In this document: positions 44,397 to 55,787 of the stretch, piece by piece
Numbering within the stretch: position 1 is the first letter of the stretch
How the letters are laid out: every line of letters begins with the position of its first letter
Assembly (NCBI GenBank): GCA_023014365.1
Contig: JAEBUN010000028.1
Span: 124,001 to 188,000 of the forward strand
Direction of reading: 5' to 3'
DNA: 64,000 nucleotides
Source: Lepiota brunneoincarnata
Lineage: Eukaryota > Basidiomycota > Agaricomycetes > Agaricales > Agaricaceae
Program-made: the position numbers and the translations under genes
The notes under the pieces: model-generated
What the model was told of the DNA's origin: nothing
What the model saw: only the letters and a program-made list of their open reading frames with translations
The model's database searches: none

Positions 44397-47300
44397 TCAG
44401 TCACCAGATAGGGAGTTTCGGTGGTCGGGATTGGCAACGAACAAGCTAGGTCGGGGCACCAAACCATAATTAACTGCAACCTTGCCCTTCTGTGCCGATC
44501 GTTCCTCGCGTTGCCTGGTATTGATCGGCGGGAGCCGTTCTTGATCCTGTGACATCCTGCGCTCGTATATCTGCACACGATTGGCAACCGACGATCCAGA
44601 GGCGGGGCTCGCGGGAACCCTATACAAGGAAGTGGAAGCTGTGAAAGCGCCGGGTGATGATGGCTTGTTATACAAGGCCATGGGCGACAGTGGCATTTGG
44701 GGCATCGGTTGTATGATTGTCGGACTCGAAGGCATTGTTGGGGCGGGCGTTTGTGACTGCCCATTGGACAAATTCGGTGGAGCCACAAGGGGTTTAGGTA
44801 GAGGCGAACTGAGAAGGGGGGCATCAACCGGGGCTTCACCTAGAGACTTTTCGACAGGTGAAGAGAAGATTGCCAATTCGTCAGGGCCAAGGTCACTGCC
44901 GTCGAATCCAGCCTGGTGAGTGTCCGTGCTCAACCCGCTGCTGATGCTACCACTTGTTCTATGGCTACTCGTTCGTACCCGCTGAACAACGTCCATGGTC
45001 CCAGCCATCCGCTCTATCTGCTCCGTATCCGCAGTACGCAGCGAGGAAACCGATTTGCCATGATTAGTCGTGTAAACCTTGGAGTTTCCCCTCGATAACA
45101 GTCCAGGGGCGGGGCTGGGAGCTGTTGATTTCGGGGAGCTGTCTTCGGGTGAGACAGAATGTAGGCTTTCCTGGATAGGGCCAAGTGCAGGTAGAGGATT
45201 CGGGTCTCGGATGTCAAATATGGCCGAACGACGTGATGCGGAGCTTGGCTTGCGGTCGAGGAAACCCGTATGATAGAATCTGGACCACCATGAATGACTC
45301 CGTTGAATGTTCGGCGCTGGGGAACTTGTGGTGATGCTGGACGGTGACAATAGCTTCGGGGAGCGGGAGCGTTCAATACCTTGGTTGGGGGCTAACCGAG
45401 AGGTAGAAGGTTCAATGGACGTGTATGAGGTAAGGCGAGACGTGGAGGTGTCAAATGGATTTTCGCTTGAAAGGGCGTGTGATGAGGTTGACGTGTTAGG
45501 GTCGTTGGGTGTAAGGCTGGTCTTTGAGGTGTGCTCCGACAAGGGGCTCAGAGGATGCCCACCCATGGAAACAGGAAGGACCGTGCGAATTGTCGGTAGT
45601 GTGTGTTGTGCATGTGAGGTGGCAGCAATAATGGGTGTAGAGTCATGCTGATGATCGCCCCCATCGTCATGGTATTGATCACTATCCTCCATCCCGTTTC
45701 CCTTTTCTTCTTGTAGAGGATCCGCGAAGGGGTCAACGTAGCTATAGCCACTCCTTGAGCTGAGGTTGCTAATCTCTCGTCGATTTGGAGGGCGTGAGCT
45801 GCCTTCGGCGCCAGGCAATCCCAGGTCTTCGTTGTACACGAAAGACGCCTCCTCAGAATATGGGTATGTCCTTTCATGTCGACGACTTGCACCGGTCCCC
45901 TGACTGAAGATGCTGGGCTCACGACTTCGGAAATGTCCGCCAATAATACTCTTGAGCGACCAGGAGCTCCCACTGGTGCCATCTCTCCTCCTCGAGCTAT
46001 ACCACTCTCCAAATTGGCGAGTGTCTTCATCAGCGAGCATGTCCCTGCGCTGACCAACGCTCCTTGCGTTGCGCGATTTCGCAGCGGCGCCAATCGTTCC
46101 GGCAATCCCAAATGCTGCTCCAAGTAGTCCACCCCCCCATCCACTAGGGCCGGCAGACCCTTTCTCGTCATGCATAGTGGCAGCTGGAATAATAGGACCA
46201 GCGTGGAGGCTGCCGTTACTTCCGTCCCTGTCATCCCCCATGAGCAGGAATGACCCTTGTCCCTCTCTCTTCCCTCGCTGGCGGCGAACGTAGACGATTA
46301 CCCCCGCGCCGACACCAATAGCACCTAGTACTCCAAGGGTGGCGCCTACGGCAATGGCTGCGGCTGATGTTTTCTTGCCTTCGTCGTCGTCTGCGCTTTC
46401 CCCAGCTGTCGCGGTGGGATTTGCGCTTCCGGTTGTCTTGGTCTCTGTTGGAGGCCCGGGGTCACCAGTCGACTGTTCCCGTTCGTGTCTTTGTTTGGCC
46501 TGGAATGGTCTGGGTGGTGGTGGTGGTGGTTGGTGGTAGAGGAGTGAAAGACGAAAGGTAAGAGTTCGTGGAGGGATCAAATATCTGTAAAGCTGCTGGT
46601 GCAGGTCCTGAATTCGAATAACCTGTTTGGCGGTAATTAGAAGGTTTCACCTGGGTGGCACTCGAGTTTGCTCACCAAAGCCGACAATAACTTGTCCGTT
46701 GCAAGAAACAGCCGAGTGATCCCTGCGCGCGCCAAGTTGCGTTAATTGTTCGACGCGTGTCCAAACCGCCGGATTTCTCGAGATATCCATTATCCATCCA
46801 TCATCAAAGTTAACTTGGAGATCAGCACCGCTCCCTCCATGAATAAGAATTTTGTCATCGCCGACCTTCACGGCAGCGAAAGCTCTTCGTGGTGGGGGTA
46901 ATGAGTTCGTATCCACTGGCAAAGTCGACCAGAAAGGAGAGTTTCTGGTGGTGTCTAAAACCCATACGGTCGAGAACGGGTTAAGAGAGCCCTGAGTTAT
47001 GCCACCAAATATAAATAGCCTGCCATCTGGTAACATGATGGAAGTATGGCCATATATATCTGGTGGGCCGTTATCTGAGGGCAATTGAGAGAACATTGAA
47101 ACCTGGGGGTCGTACTCGTAATGCTCTGTAAATACTTCCCCAGAGCCATCCGCCTTTATTCCACCAATAATGTAGACGATGTCAGAAGGAGAGGAGGCAG
47201 CTGAGTGATGGACCCTTCGTGCTGGTTGTCCACCCCAACCTAGAGGTTGCGGTCGCCAAATAGGCTGAAACTGGCTGTTGATATTGAGAAGGATAGCAGA

Positions 47301-47749
47301 GTCTGCTCTGCCGACGAGGACTACAGGAGAGTTAAAGCCGGGTAGACCTCCAAAGAGTAGCATATCCGAGTTGTTGTAGGCGGAGAGTGTATGCCACGAT
47401 AGTGCAGGACCCTGTGAAATTGAGAAGGCTGCGGAATCGACGACAAGTTCCCAGGGTGGACTAGCGACATCAAAGGGGGAGGAGAGCGAGAGAGATAGGA
47501 GGTCGTTTGTAGTTGGAGCAGAAGTGTAGGAGTACGAGTTAAAGCGATCTATCTTGCCCCCGTGGACAAATACTACATCATTGGAAACAACGGCAGCCTG
47601 ACCCCAGCTGCCGTCCGAGAATCGGTCAGTATGCCCCTAAGCTAACGCAAAATGGTGCTTACCGTGGGTCTGGATCATAAGGAGCAACACGCTTACAGGA
47701 TAGTAAGGCAATGAAAAGCAAACACCACAATCGCCCCCTAGATTCCATA
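44397..47749 (-). CDS. Kelch-repeat single-pass membrane protein
   Basis: ATG 47749 opens a signal peptide (MESRGRLWCLLFIALLS). An intron in the codon for Arg joins APYDPDP to WGQAAVVSNDVVFVHGGKID. A Kelch beta-propeller of galactose-oxidase type follows, with repeats around SAYNNSDMLLFGGLPGFNSP, VYIIGGIKADGSGEVF, MLPDGRLFIFGGITQGS, DKILIHGGSGADLQVNF and VSCNGQVIVGFG. An intron then leads to a Thr/Pro-rich stalk, one membrane helix (AAAIAVGATLGVLGAIGVGA) with a basic stop-transfer KREGQ side, and about 600 residues of Ser/Pro-rich cytoplasmic tail. The galactose-oxidase Cys-Tyr copper site is not evident, so I expect a binding or sensing role at the cell surface rather than an enzyme. A one-base frame break lies between stalk and helix near 46470. 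Proteins of this layout are common in agaricomycetes, function unknown. Confidence 0.85.
46464..46476 (-). other. Apparent +1 frame break in the Kelch protein
   Basis: The frame TTTTTTQTIPGQTKTRTG ends in VDW and a stop. One base later the frame DPGPPTETKTTGSANPTATA runs on into the membrane helix. The only GT...AG pair would enclose about 30 nt. The stalk is low complexity, so the exact position is uncertain. Confidence 0.65.
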
Positions 47750-50700
47750 TGATACAACCTCATCAAGCGAAAGGTTTCAAGAGCACAAGATGGTGAAGAA
47801 CAACAGATAGTATTTGAATGGACAAGCAGGATATAGTTTTGGGCGAGAAGGTGGGGTTACATGTAAGTATGTCGTCGCTGGGTGTCGTGAATGTCGTGAG
47901 GACTCTGGTGGTGTACCCCACAGGGAAAGAACACAGCCACCAGGAGCACCACACTCAACATTGCCTTATTTGGTAGTTCCAATACATTCGACCCTGAACG
48001 AATGTTCCTTCGTCGTTGCAAATATGCCAGATGCTGCATTGCTCTTGCCCACTGCACTCAGGGACTGCTCCCTCAATTCTCCACGTTCTAAGTATTTGAG
48101 AGAAAGGCTCTTACTGTTCTAGCAGACGTTACGCTGTAACGCATTTACGGCTGCTTTTTATCAGGTAGTCAATGTCTCTCGAACGACTGTTAGATGTTTT
48201 TCTTACCACAGCGGTGAAAAGCAAATGTCGACCTCTGAAGCAAGTGCATGCATTTCTCTCAGAGTCTTGACAGGTTTCAGCATCCAAAACCATATGCTCC
48301 CGGAAACTTTGATACTCCAACACCTGCAACCCTACACTCGATTCTCCTAGGAGTGTCTGCAAGGGCGCTCCGATTTCGTTTCAAGTTTACTATCGCCGGA
48401 CATTCCATGACTTTGGGCGTTTATAGGGATGTCTACCCTGGCTACGGTTGCATTGCTGAAAAGACAGTGGCTCCATCCGTAATCGAAACATTATCGCCAC
48501 AATCGTTCACCGCGATCGCGATATTCGGATTTTTTTTTCTAGAGAACAACACCAAAAACAGCAACGAGCGTTGAATCCTTTCGAAAGGAGTCTAACGGCA
48601 GGCAACTATCACTCTGCTACAAGGCCGCAGATGGTAAGGCATGCGGTATGTTGCAACCGCCAGTCATGAAGGTCTGTCAGCAGCGGACTCCACACACAAG
48701 TAAATGTAAAAATACCGCCACATGAGAAAACTGGTAGATGTACCGGGAGATGTATTTATCATTGAGAACTGGTATTTTCTTGGCCCGTGTAGACGTGCTA
48801 TCTCGTATCAAAGCGCGCCGCGACTTCCATTACTTCCATGATTGATGCTGCGCGAATCGGATGGGAAGCACCAGAAAAAAATAGAGATTCAGTAGTGCGT
48901 GGCTGGATTGTGATACAGTAAAGATCTCGGGGATGAATTCCTGGACTTTACCAGACTTATTGGGATTGTATATCCCATGACTGGTCAGGAGTGGTTCCAA
49001 GATCGCTATCCTAAACGACGTGTTCTTGAAGGTGCCAAACTCCTTGATAGCAAGGATTCGTAGGATTCATGTAGGTAGTGAAATCCATTGATCTGAGCGG
49101 AAGCTGACACTGTTCATCATCTCCAGGTGCGAAATAGAGTTTCGTTGCAGAACTACAAAGACATTTTGGTTGCTTCGAACAATCAAGGAATAGCATTTGG
49201 AAACTTTAGGTGCCCGATGTCAGCCAGCATTTCAGTGACCTGTAGTGGAAGTACATATCCTCCGACGACACTGGCTGCTACTAGAGAGGCGACCCCGATC
49301 CGCTTTAAGCAATCGACCTCCGCTCGAGATGTCTCCGGAAAGAAACGCCTGTTAGGCGTCAAAACCGGTGGTATCCCAAAATAGCCCACTAGTATCGGCT
49401 TGATGAATCGGCGACATCTCAAAATTCACATATCAGGCTTGGCTTCGCAACCAAATAGCGCTCAAGTATTGTTCGAGCGATAGACCCTGAGACCAAGTTC
49501 CAAACTTAGAACAATTTCTGTAACGCCAGGGCACAAATGCAGACAGCCCAACTGGCCGCAAAGAGGTTCGCGTCTCATGTCGACCGGAGCGCAAATCTAG
49601 GTGTCAGTGTCCACTGGGAAACCGCTCGGAAGCGATGGTGGAGACCGTGGGTGGATATGTCCGATATGAGTTCATATCTGACAATTCCGTCATGAGCCCT
49701 TAACATGATGCAAGTTGTTTATCGACTACCAGTCATGAATGGTCCATCTAGTGGTACACATGTAACGTCCGATGAGGCCGAGTGACAGCGCCCAAGGTAT
49801 TTCTGAAGGACGGGTCAATCCGTGTTCCAAGAACACGGTATCCAGTTGAGACCTTGACCAACTCATGAAGTCCGCAGTAGGGTTGTAGGTAACGAACATC
49901 CCAGAACAAGCTTCAAAAAAAGGGGGGACACATGTATCGTATCGGTGACCGCACCCCACCAGCGGATATAGGACTTGAATATGAACGGATGAATGGATTA
50001 TGCTTTCGTATGGATGTTCCATTTCATCAGCAGCTATCGGGATCGCCCTTTCGCATTCGAGCCGATAGCCACCGGCACTCCTTCACAATGGAAAGGAACG
50101 TAGGGGCATGGCCGGTGTATGCGAGACGATAAGGCATGGGGGTGCAGTGCCAGTGCCAGGCGGCCAACTGCCAGCGAACTACCGGTACTTCAGCTCCTCA
50201 GCCCACCCCAACTTTGCCAGACGACCCCTACCCTTTCATGTCACCGATGACAGCCACTGGACACTTCGATATGCTCCAAGGGTAGCGACCATGGTGCGTT
50301 GTTTCTCGGCACAATGTCGGCCCCATCATGGCCCCCATTTCATGGACAACACCAGAGTCAATGATTAGCAAAGGGGGGCTACAATGAGCAAGAACCCAGG
50401 AATTCGAACCATAGACACATCCTTCTTCCGGCTTCCAGCGTTTCTGATATCGCCTCGGCCGCCTGATGGCGTTATCATCTGCCCTCATCATTGCCTCAAG
50501 CATACACAAATCTATACCATTCCGGATGATTCGACGAGATAAGCCACCCAGTTTGGGGCGGGCCCTGTTGCCGCTGTTCTACTCCCGTCTTGAAACGAAA
50601 CCTACTCGTATTGGAACAATTTGTCCTCGGCCCTTCTTCGAGGCGGAGCCCTCATATCCTTCCAGCCACTCAGGCCAGACACGTTCAAAGCGCATCTATC

Positions 50701-50996
50701 CCGGCCAGCGTGTTATTGGTACTCGGGGGATCTTCGAGGGTTCATCACTCAGAAACGTGGGGCACATGAGGCTCAAACTGACGGGATATTCGCGAAATGA
50801 ATGGATCACACAATCCATTTGCCAGGTTAGCTCAATCTTGGGATCCCTGAGGTGTACATTCTATTAATGGCAACATGCCTACCGAAGGCAAGCAAATATA
50901 TAGAGATCATTGAGTCCGTGCAATGCAATGTTCCCTTGCGTCCCTGTTCTACCAGCACCGCCGTGAGGAACTGTCGTTGGTCACGGTCGCAACGTT
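47750..50996. other. Gene-poor stretch, 3.2 kb
   Basis: It contains the upstream regions of the Kelch gene (left) and the DnaJ gene (right). Open frames are short and random-looking. Nothing with a tRNA fold or transposon features was found. Confidence 0.45.
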
Positions 50997-52413
50997 ATGC
51001 CCCTACAACATTATTATCGCGTTCTCGGGATACCGCCAAACGCCACTGGGCAAGAGGTCAAGCGGGCGTACAGAGCTATGGTAGGGATAGAACAACATGC
51101 CTATGAGGGAGGCATATTTATCCAATTGTTAGGCACTGAGGTGGCATCCCGATCGCCATCCGGACGACACTGAGGATGCGACAAGGCGCTTTCTTGAGGT
51201 TAATAGAACGCTGGTCGATGTGGCATTGCTCATACTTTTGCAGGTTCAAGAAGCTTACCGGGCACTGATGAGGGAGCATTATCAATGCCTGGACTCTGCT
51301 CTGCCCTCCCCTATCAGCCAACGCACCGACAGTGTATCTACGTACAAGACCGGGACATATTTATCCGAATCGACCTCTTCCCTCGGTTCCTTCATCCGTG
51401 TATCTGCCTCTAGCGTAGATTCTTTGGCGACGCCCGCTTCTACAGTCAGGACCAGCACATCGCCTCAAAAAACTTACCCTGCACATCGTAATCACGGGTG
51501 GGGTGGGCCCACTATCGTCTCCCATCCACCGTCGTACGCCAACGATGACCACTCGCAAAGAGCCTACTCCAAGCCCTTGAGTCCATCTGGACGACCCTGC
51601 GACCATCACAGCTCTGAAAACATCGGGCAACACCCCGGCGAGTGGACTAATTATACGCCACCGACATTGCACAAATATGGCGCAGCTCGGCGGCCTAGAG
51701 AATCGTGAGTATCTGGCCTGTTCGTGACTCGTATGTGGCTGCGCCCAGTAACCCATCTTATTAGCCGTCCGTTCACTATTATACCACCGGCAGCAAGGAA
51801 GGAACGTGCAGCACCGACCACGACGAGCTCCTGGGATTATTACAACATCCATGAACACCAACAGGCTGTGCCCCTGCAATCTCTCGGGATCGGGCCATCG
51901 AGGGAATGGATTTACTCCCTATCACTGACTCTAGAAGAGCTGCTCAGCGGGAAACATTGTTGTTTCTCGTTGTCTCGAAAGCTTGCTTCTGGTGCAACAA
52001 AGAGCATTATACTCGAGGTCGATATACCTCCCGGTTGTCGGGAGGGAACGAGGATCCTGTGTCGTGGGGTGGGTCATGAGCACAAAGATAGAACTCGCCA
52101 GGACATTGCGTTCGTCGTTCAAGAACTATGTCATCAGCACTTCTCCCGGATTTATGATGATCTCTCCCTGGATGTTACAATACCTTGGGACGATACCCTC
52201 CAATACCAAGGAGGCGACTTTGTAGTCGAGGGGCTAGACGGGGAGAGACATCGCTTTCACATAGACTACCCTCGAGGTCGGGCGTTGAAAGGGAGGTATG
52301 TTATCAGAGGTGCTGGGATGCCGATTAGACAGGGAGGGCAGGTTATAGGAAGGGGTGACCTGATCGTTCGGTATGTTCAGCTTCGGATATCTCCCAGCCT
52401 TGGATTGACTTGA
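50997..52413 (+). CDS. DnaJ/Hsp40 co-chaperone with atypical linker
   Basis: J proteins stimulate Hsp70 ATPase and deliver clients. ATG 50997 gives MPLQHYYRVLGIPPNATGQE, VKRAYRAM, then after an intron (51081-51132) ALRWHPDRHPDD with the essential His-Pro-Asp, and after a second intron (51199-51243) VQEAYRALM: a complete J domain. The Gly/Phe region expected in type I/II J proteins is missing. Instead there is a Ser/Thr/Pro-rich linker of about 140 residues. A third intron (51705-51764) leads to a C-terminal substrate-binding region of Sis1/DnaJ type: SLTLEELLSGKH, ILEVDIPPGCREGTRI, DIAFVVQELCHQHFSR, DDLSLDVTIPWDD, ending GRGDLIVRYVQLRIS. No Cys-rich zinc domain. The frame is clean. It is probably cytosolic or nuclear. 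The GMC oxidoreductase follows 254 bp downstream on the same strand, likely independent. Confidence 0.87.
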
Positions 52414-52667
52414 GGGGTTTTCAAGGTGGGAGATAATATCACCACATCCTAAGATGTTCAACTTTGTGAGGCGTTTTATGAATTTTCGAAAGTGATCTTG
52501 TGTGCATTTGTCTATCACTTCAAGTATCCCTCGCGCCTTTTATGGAAGCTTGTGTGGGGGTTCAACGCAACACTCACCGCCAGCTTCAATGCAGGAATTC
52601 ACATGTTTGATTGTGTGAGAATCATCAATGTTCTCGTGATTTTGGGAGTGACCCTTCCCTTTCAACG

Positions 52668-55385
52668 ATGGTCGGCAGGCGTCTCAAGCGCCAACTCTCA
52701 GCTCTTGTTCTTCTCGCCACTACTCTCATCTCGTGGCGACGTGCTTCCACGATTCCTCTTGGGCCCCGAAACAAGTTTCTGTGGATCTCGGCAGTTGCGA
52801 TGGCCTTCATGTTGCACCAGGTGTTCCAAAGCCCGTCGTCAAAGTTGATAGCGGATCACTCCAAGGTTGGCAGGAAAGCCAAGAGCTCAAGTGAGACGGA
52901 TTCTGATGAGTATGACTTTATCATCGTTGGCGGCGGTACGCGCCTCGTCCCTTTCCTTTGGGTTGTTGTACTCACGAAAGGTAGGTAGCGCTGGCTGTGT
53001 TATGGCTGCTCGTCTTAGCGAGGATCCTTCCGTTCGCGTATTGGTCCTAGAGGCTGGTGGCAGGTTCATAGGTCTCTTTCGTAGCATATCGGTGTATCTG
53101 ACATGTTGGACAGCGGCAAGAGCATCATTTTCACGCGAATTCCTTCTGCTTTTTCTCTACTGTTCAGAAAACCCAAATACGTCTACCAGATCTACACTGA
53201 GCCCCAGATAGGTGCCAAACAGCGGAGGAAGTTTTGGCCAAGGGCAAAAATGTTGGGCGGATGTGAGTCCTTTTGCATGCCTGAGAGCGCTTGAGGAATT
53301 CATAGATTTTGACTAGGTTCTTCAATCAATGCGCAGATGTAGGTTGGACTCAAGACTATAATTTGCAATTGTCCCCCTGATTCGACTTTGACAGGGCCCA
53401 ATATGGTGCTCCGCAGGATTTTGATGAGTGGGGAAAGATAATTGATGATGAAGCTTGGTCATGGAAAAACCTGAACAAGTGAGTTGTTTTGCGATGCATT
53501 GCTCCCCTGAGTTTACGGTGTTGTTCACTGTCGCAGATACTTCAAAAAATTCGAGATGTACAAGGACGACCCTAGGTATCCCGAGGTTGATAGTAGCGCC
53601 AAGGGTTCCGAAGGGCCTGTTCGTATAGGGTATTTTAGCAACCTCACTGACCCTTCAAGAGACTTCGTTCAAGCATGTACAAAAGTCGGTGTACCATACA
53701 GGCCCGATTTCAACACCTTCGCCGGTACCAGGGGCGTCAATCGGGTGAGTCGACTTCGATCTGTTAAGTATTGATTCGCTTATATACGGGGGAGTCAGAT
53801 CAGTGAGCTAGTCTCAGTTTCTTCGTTGCATTTGTGTACTGAGTTAGACATAGTGACCTATATTGACGAAAACCGCACCCGCGTATCCGCCGAGTCAGCC
53901 TATTTTACCAAGAATGTTTTGGAAAGGCCGAATCTTTTCGTCGTCGTCAATGCCACAGTGACAAAGATCTTGTTTGAGAAGAATGGCGATGAGACCAAGG
54001 CAGTGGGAGTCGAGTTTTCGGGGAGCAGGAGCGGGCAGCGCTATACTGTTCGCTCCAAGAAAGAGGTCATTTTAGCGTGAGTTCCTTCTTCTTGGCTTAA
54101 ACACATGCTCATTTTCACTTGAGTGCCGGGGCTATCCACTCTCCCCATGTAAGTTTTGAGGTGATACTTTTTTCTGATTCTGATCTAAGCCTTTGAATAG
54201 GTTTTGTTGCTTTCCGGTGTTGGCCCTGCCGAACATCTCAAGAGCAACAACATTCCTGTTGTCCGTGATCTTCCCGGGGTTGGCATGAACTTGGTAGATC
54301 ACCCCGTGGTCGACCTCTACTTCAAGAACAAGCAGAACAACAGTCTCAAATACCTCAAACCCAGGAACATTTCCGATGTTTTCAAATTCCTTTATTCTAC
54401 CTTTGAATATTTTGTTCACAAGCGCGGCCCTTTGACCTCAAACGTGAGTTCCTCCTCGGAGACTGGTCATTTGGGTGTTAACTGAATTCTCTCTCCGCTA
54501 GAGTGGGGAGGCTGCCGCATTCATCCGCTCGGACGATCCTGCCCTTTTCCCAGAGAGCGATTTCCAGAGCAAGGTCAGAGACAGTACCTCGGGCGACGAT
54601 GGGCCAGATCTCGAGATCTTCACCACTCCTTTTGCTTACAAGGTACGGGCCTGCCGTGATCACAATCAACTTGGAACTAAAAGTCAATAACAGGACCATG
54701 GCAAATTCATGTTCCCTATGCACACTTTCTCCATCCATGCTTGCTTGCTCCGGTGAGTAGCCCTGATCAACCCCTTCGGTCATTACTCAAACATTCGCAG
54801 ACCATTGAGCAAGGGCACGCTGTGTTTGAAGTCAAGTGATCCGTTCGACTTGCCTGCCGTCGATCCCAAGTCTGTCGCTCTCATTCCCCATACTCTTTTC
54901 GTTGACGCTTGGTGCACAGGTATCTCTCCGCACCCGAGGACGTCGAGAAAATCCGCCGGGGTCTCCGCTTCATTTTCAGGGTCGCTAAACAAGAACCGCT
55001 AACACAACATATCGACCTCAGCTTCAAACACAAGCTCCTCGATTCTGAGGGCGAGAAGAGTTCGGACAAGGATCTTGAAGAGCTCATCCGTGAACGTGTA
55101 GAGACTTTGTACCACCCCGCGTGTACCTGTCGGATGGCGCCCGAGTCTGACAACGGCGTTGTTGACTCGCGTTTACGGGTGTACGGTATCAAGGGCTTGA
55201 GAGTTGCGGACGCATCGTTGTTTCCTGAGATCGTTTCCGGACATACTGTGCGTCCAATACTTTGTCAGCTGCAAGATGGTATACGCTGATTTGCTATAAC
55301 CTAGACTGGCGCTTGCTATGCCATTGGTGAACATGCTGCGGACATATTGAAGGCTGACCATGGTCTCAAAGCCGAGTCTGATTGA
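52668..55385 (+). CDS. GMC oxidoreductase with N-terminal membrane anchor
   Basis: FAD-dependent glucose-methanol-choline oxidoreductase family, of alcohol oxidase/choline dehydrogenase type, about 670 residues. ATG 52668 ([20 protein letters not shown]) gives a hydrophobic N-terminus and a second hydrophobic segment ([17 protein letters not shown]), suggesting membrane anchoring. The dinucleotide fold [20 protein letters not shown] and VLVLEAGG follow. Next come RAKMLGG spliced to [20 protein letters not shown] (GMC signature 1), [20 protein letters not shown] (signature 2), [19 protein letters not shown] and [19 protein letters not shown], with the two histidines of the active-site pair. 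Most of the roughly thirteen introns are clean. At 53745 the natural donor would need one more G to keep frame into [14 protein letters not shown]. Substrate is unknown. Lignin-related aryl-alcohol oxidases are distant relatives but are secreted, not anchored. Confidence 0.9.
53741..53747 (+). other. Phase mismatch at a GMC splice donor
   Basis: The exon ends GTC AAT CGG before GTGAGT, and the next exon (from about 53855) must begin with two bases of a split codon to give VTYIDEN. Phase 0 does not fit phase 1. One missing G in the GGG run would solve it. An unusual splice site is the alternative. Confidence 0.5.
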
Positions 55386-55787
55386 TTTTTTGTGGCATCT
55401 AGTATGTTTCTTTTTGTGGCTTACCAGGGAATGCCCTGTGTATTGTGTGGGGAAATGTTAGATTACAACAGAATGGAATGTTTTCATTCCACCCCCTAAA
55501 CAAATTAAGAACGAGAAGAATCCATTGTAGAATCCATAATGGATTCAATTTGCGTGAGTGGCGCGAATATGGTTTAGAGGTTACCATCATAATTTAGTAG
55601 AGGTATCGAGGTCCTTATTATATACAACTGTCCTTATAGTAAGATCAGGAGAGAATGAGGGTTAACGCCGTGACTAAAGAGATGTGAGTGGCACTGCACA
55701 CACTGCCCAACGGTGCTATCCATAGCACGTTACGATAGCACATGTGATCCCCTGATGCTCCCTAGTACCGCTTTCACACTCCAATCA
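55386..55787. other. Convergent 3' intergenic region
   Basis: 402 bp between the stop codons of the GMC gene and the DUF6534-like gene on opposite strands. Only 3' untranslated sequence is expected. Confidence 0.6.

Noticed and set aside
44198..44839. Open frame of 213 codons on the minus strand
   Set aside because: It overlaps the end of the Kelch gene in another frame, Pro/His-rich without any domain.
50395..50430. tRNA T-loop-like GGTTCGAAT on the minus strand
   Set aside because: The flanking five-base stems do not pair and no acceptor or anticodon arm is found at the right distance.
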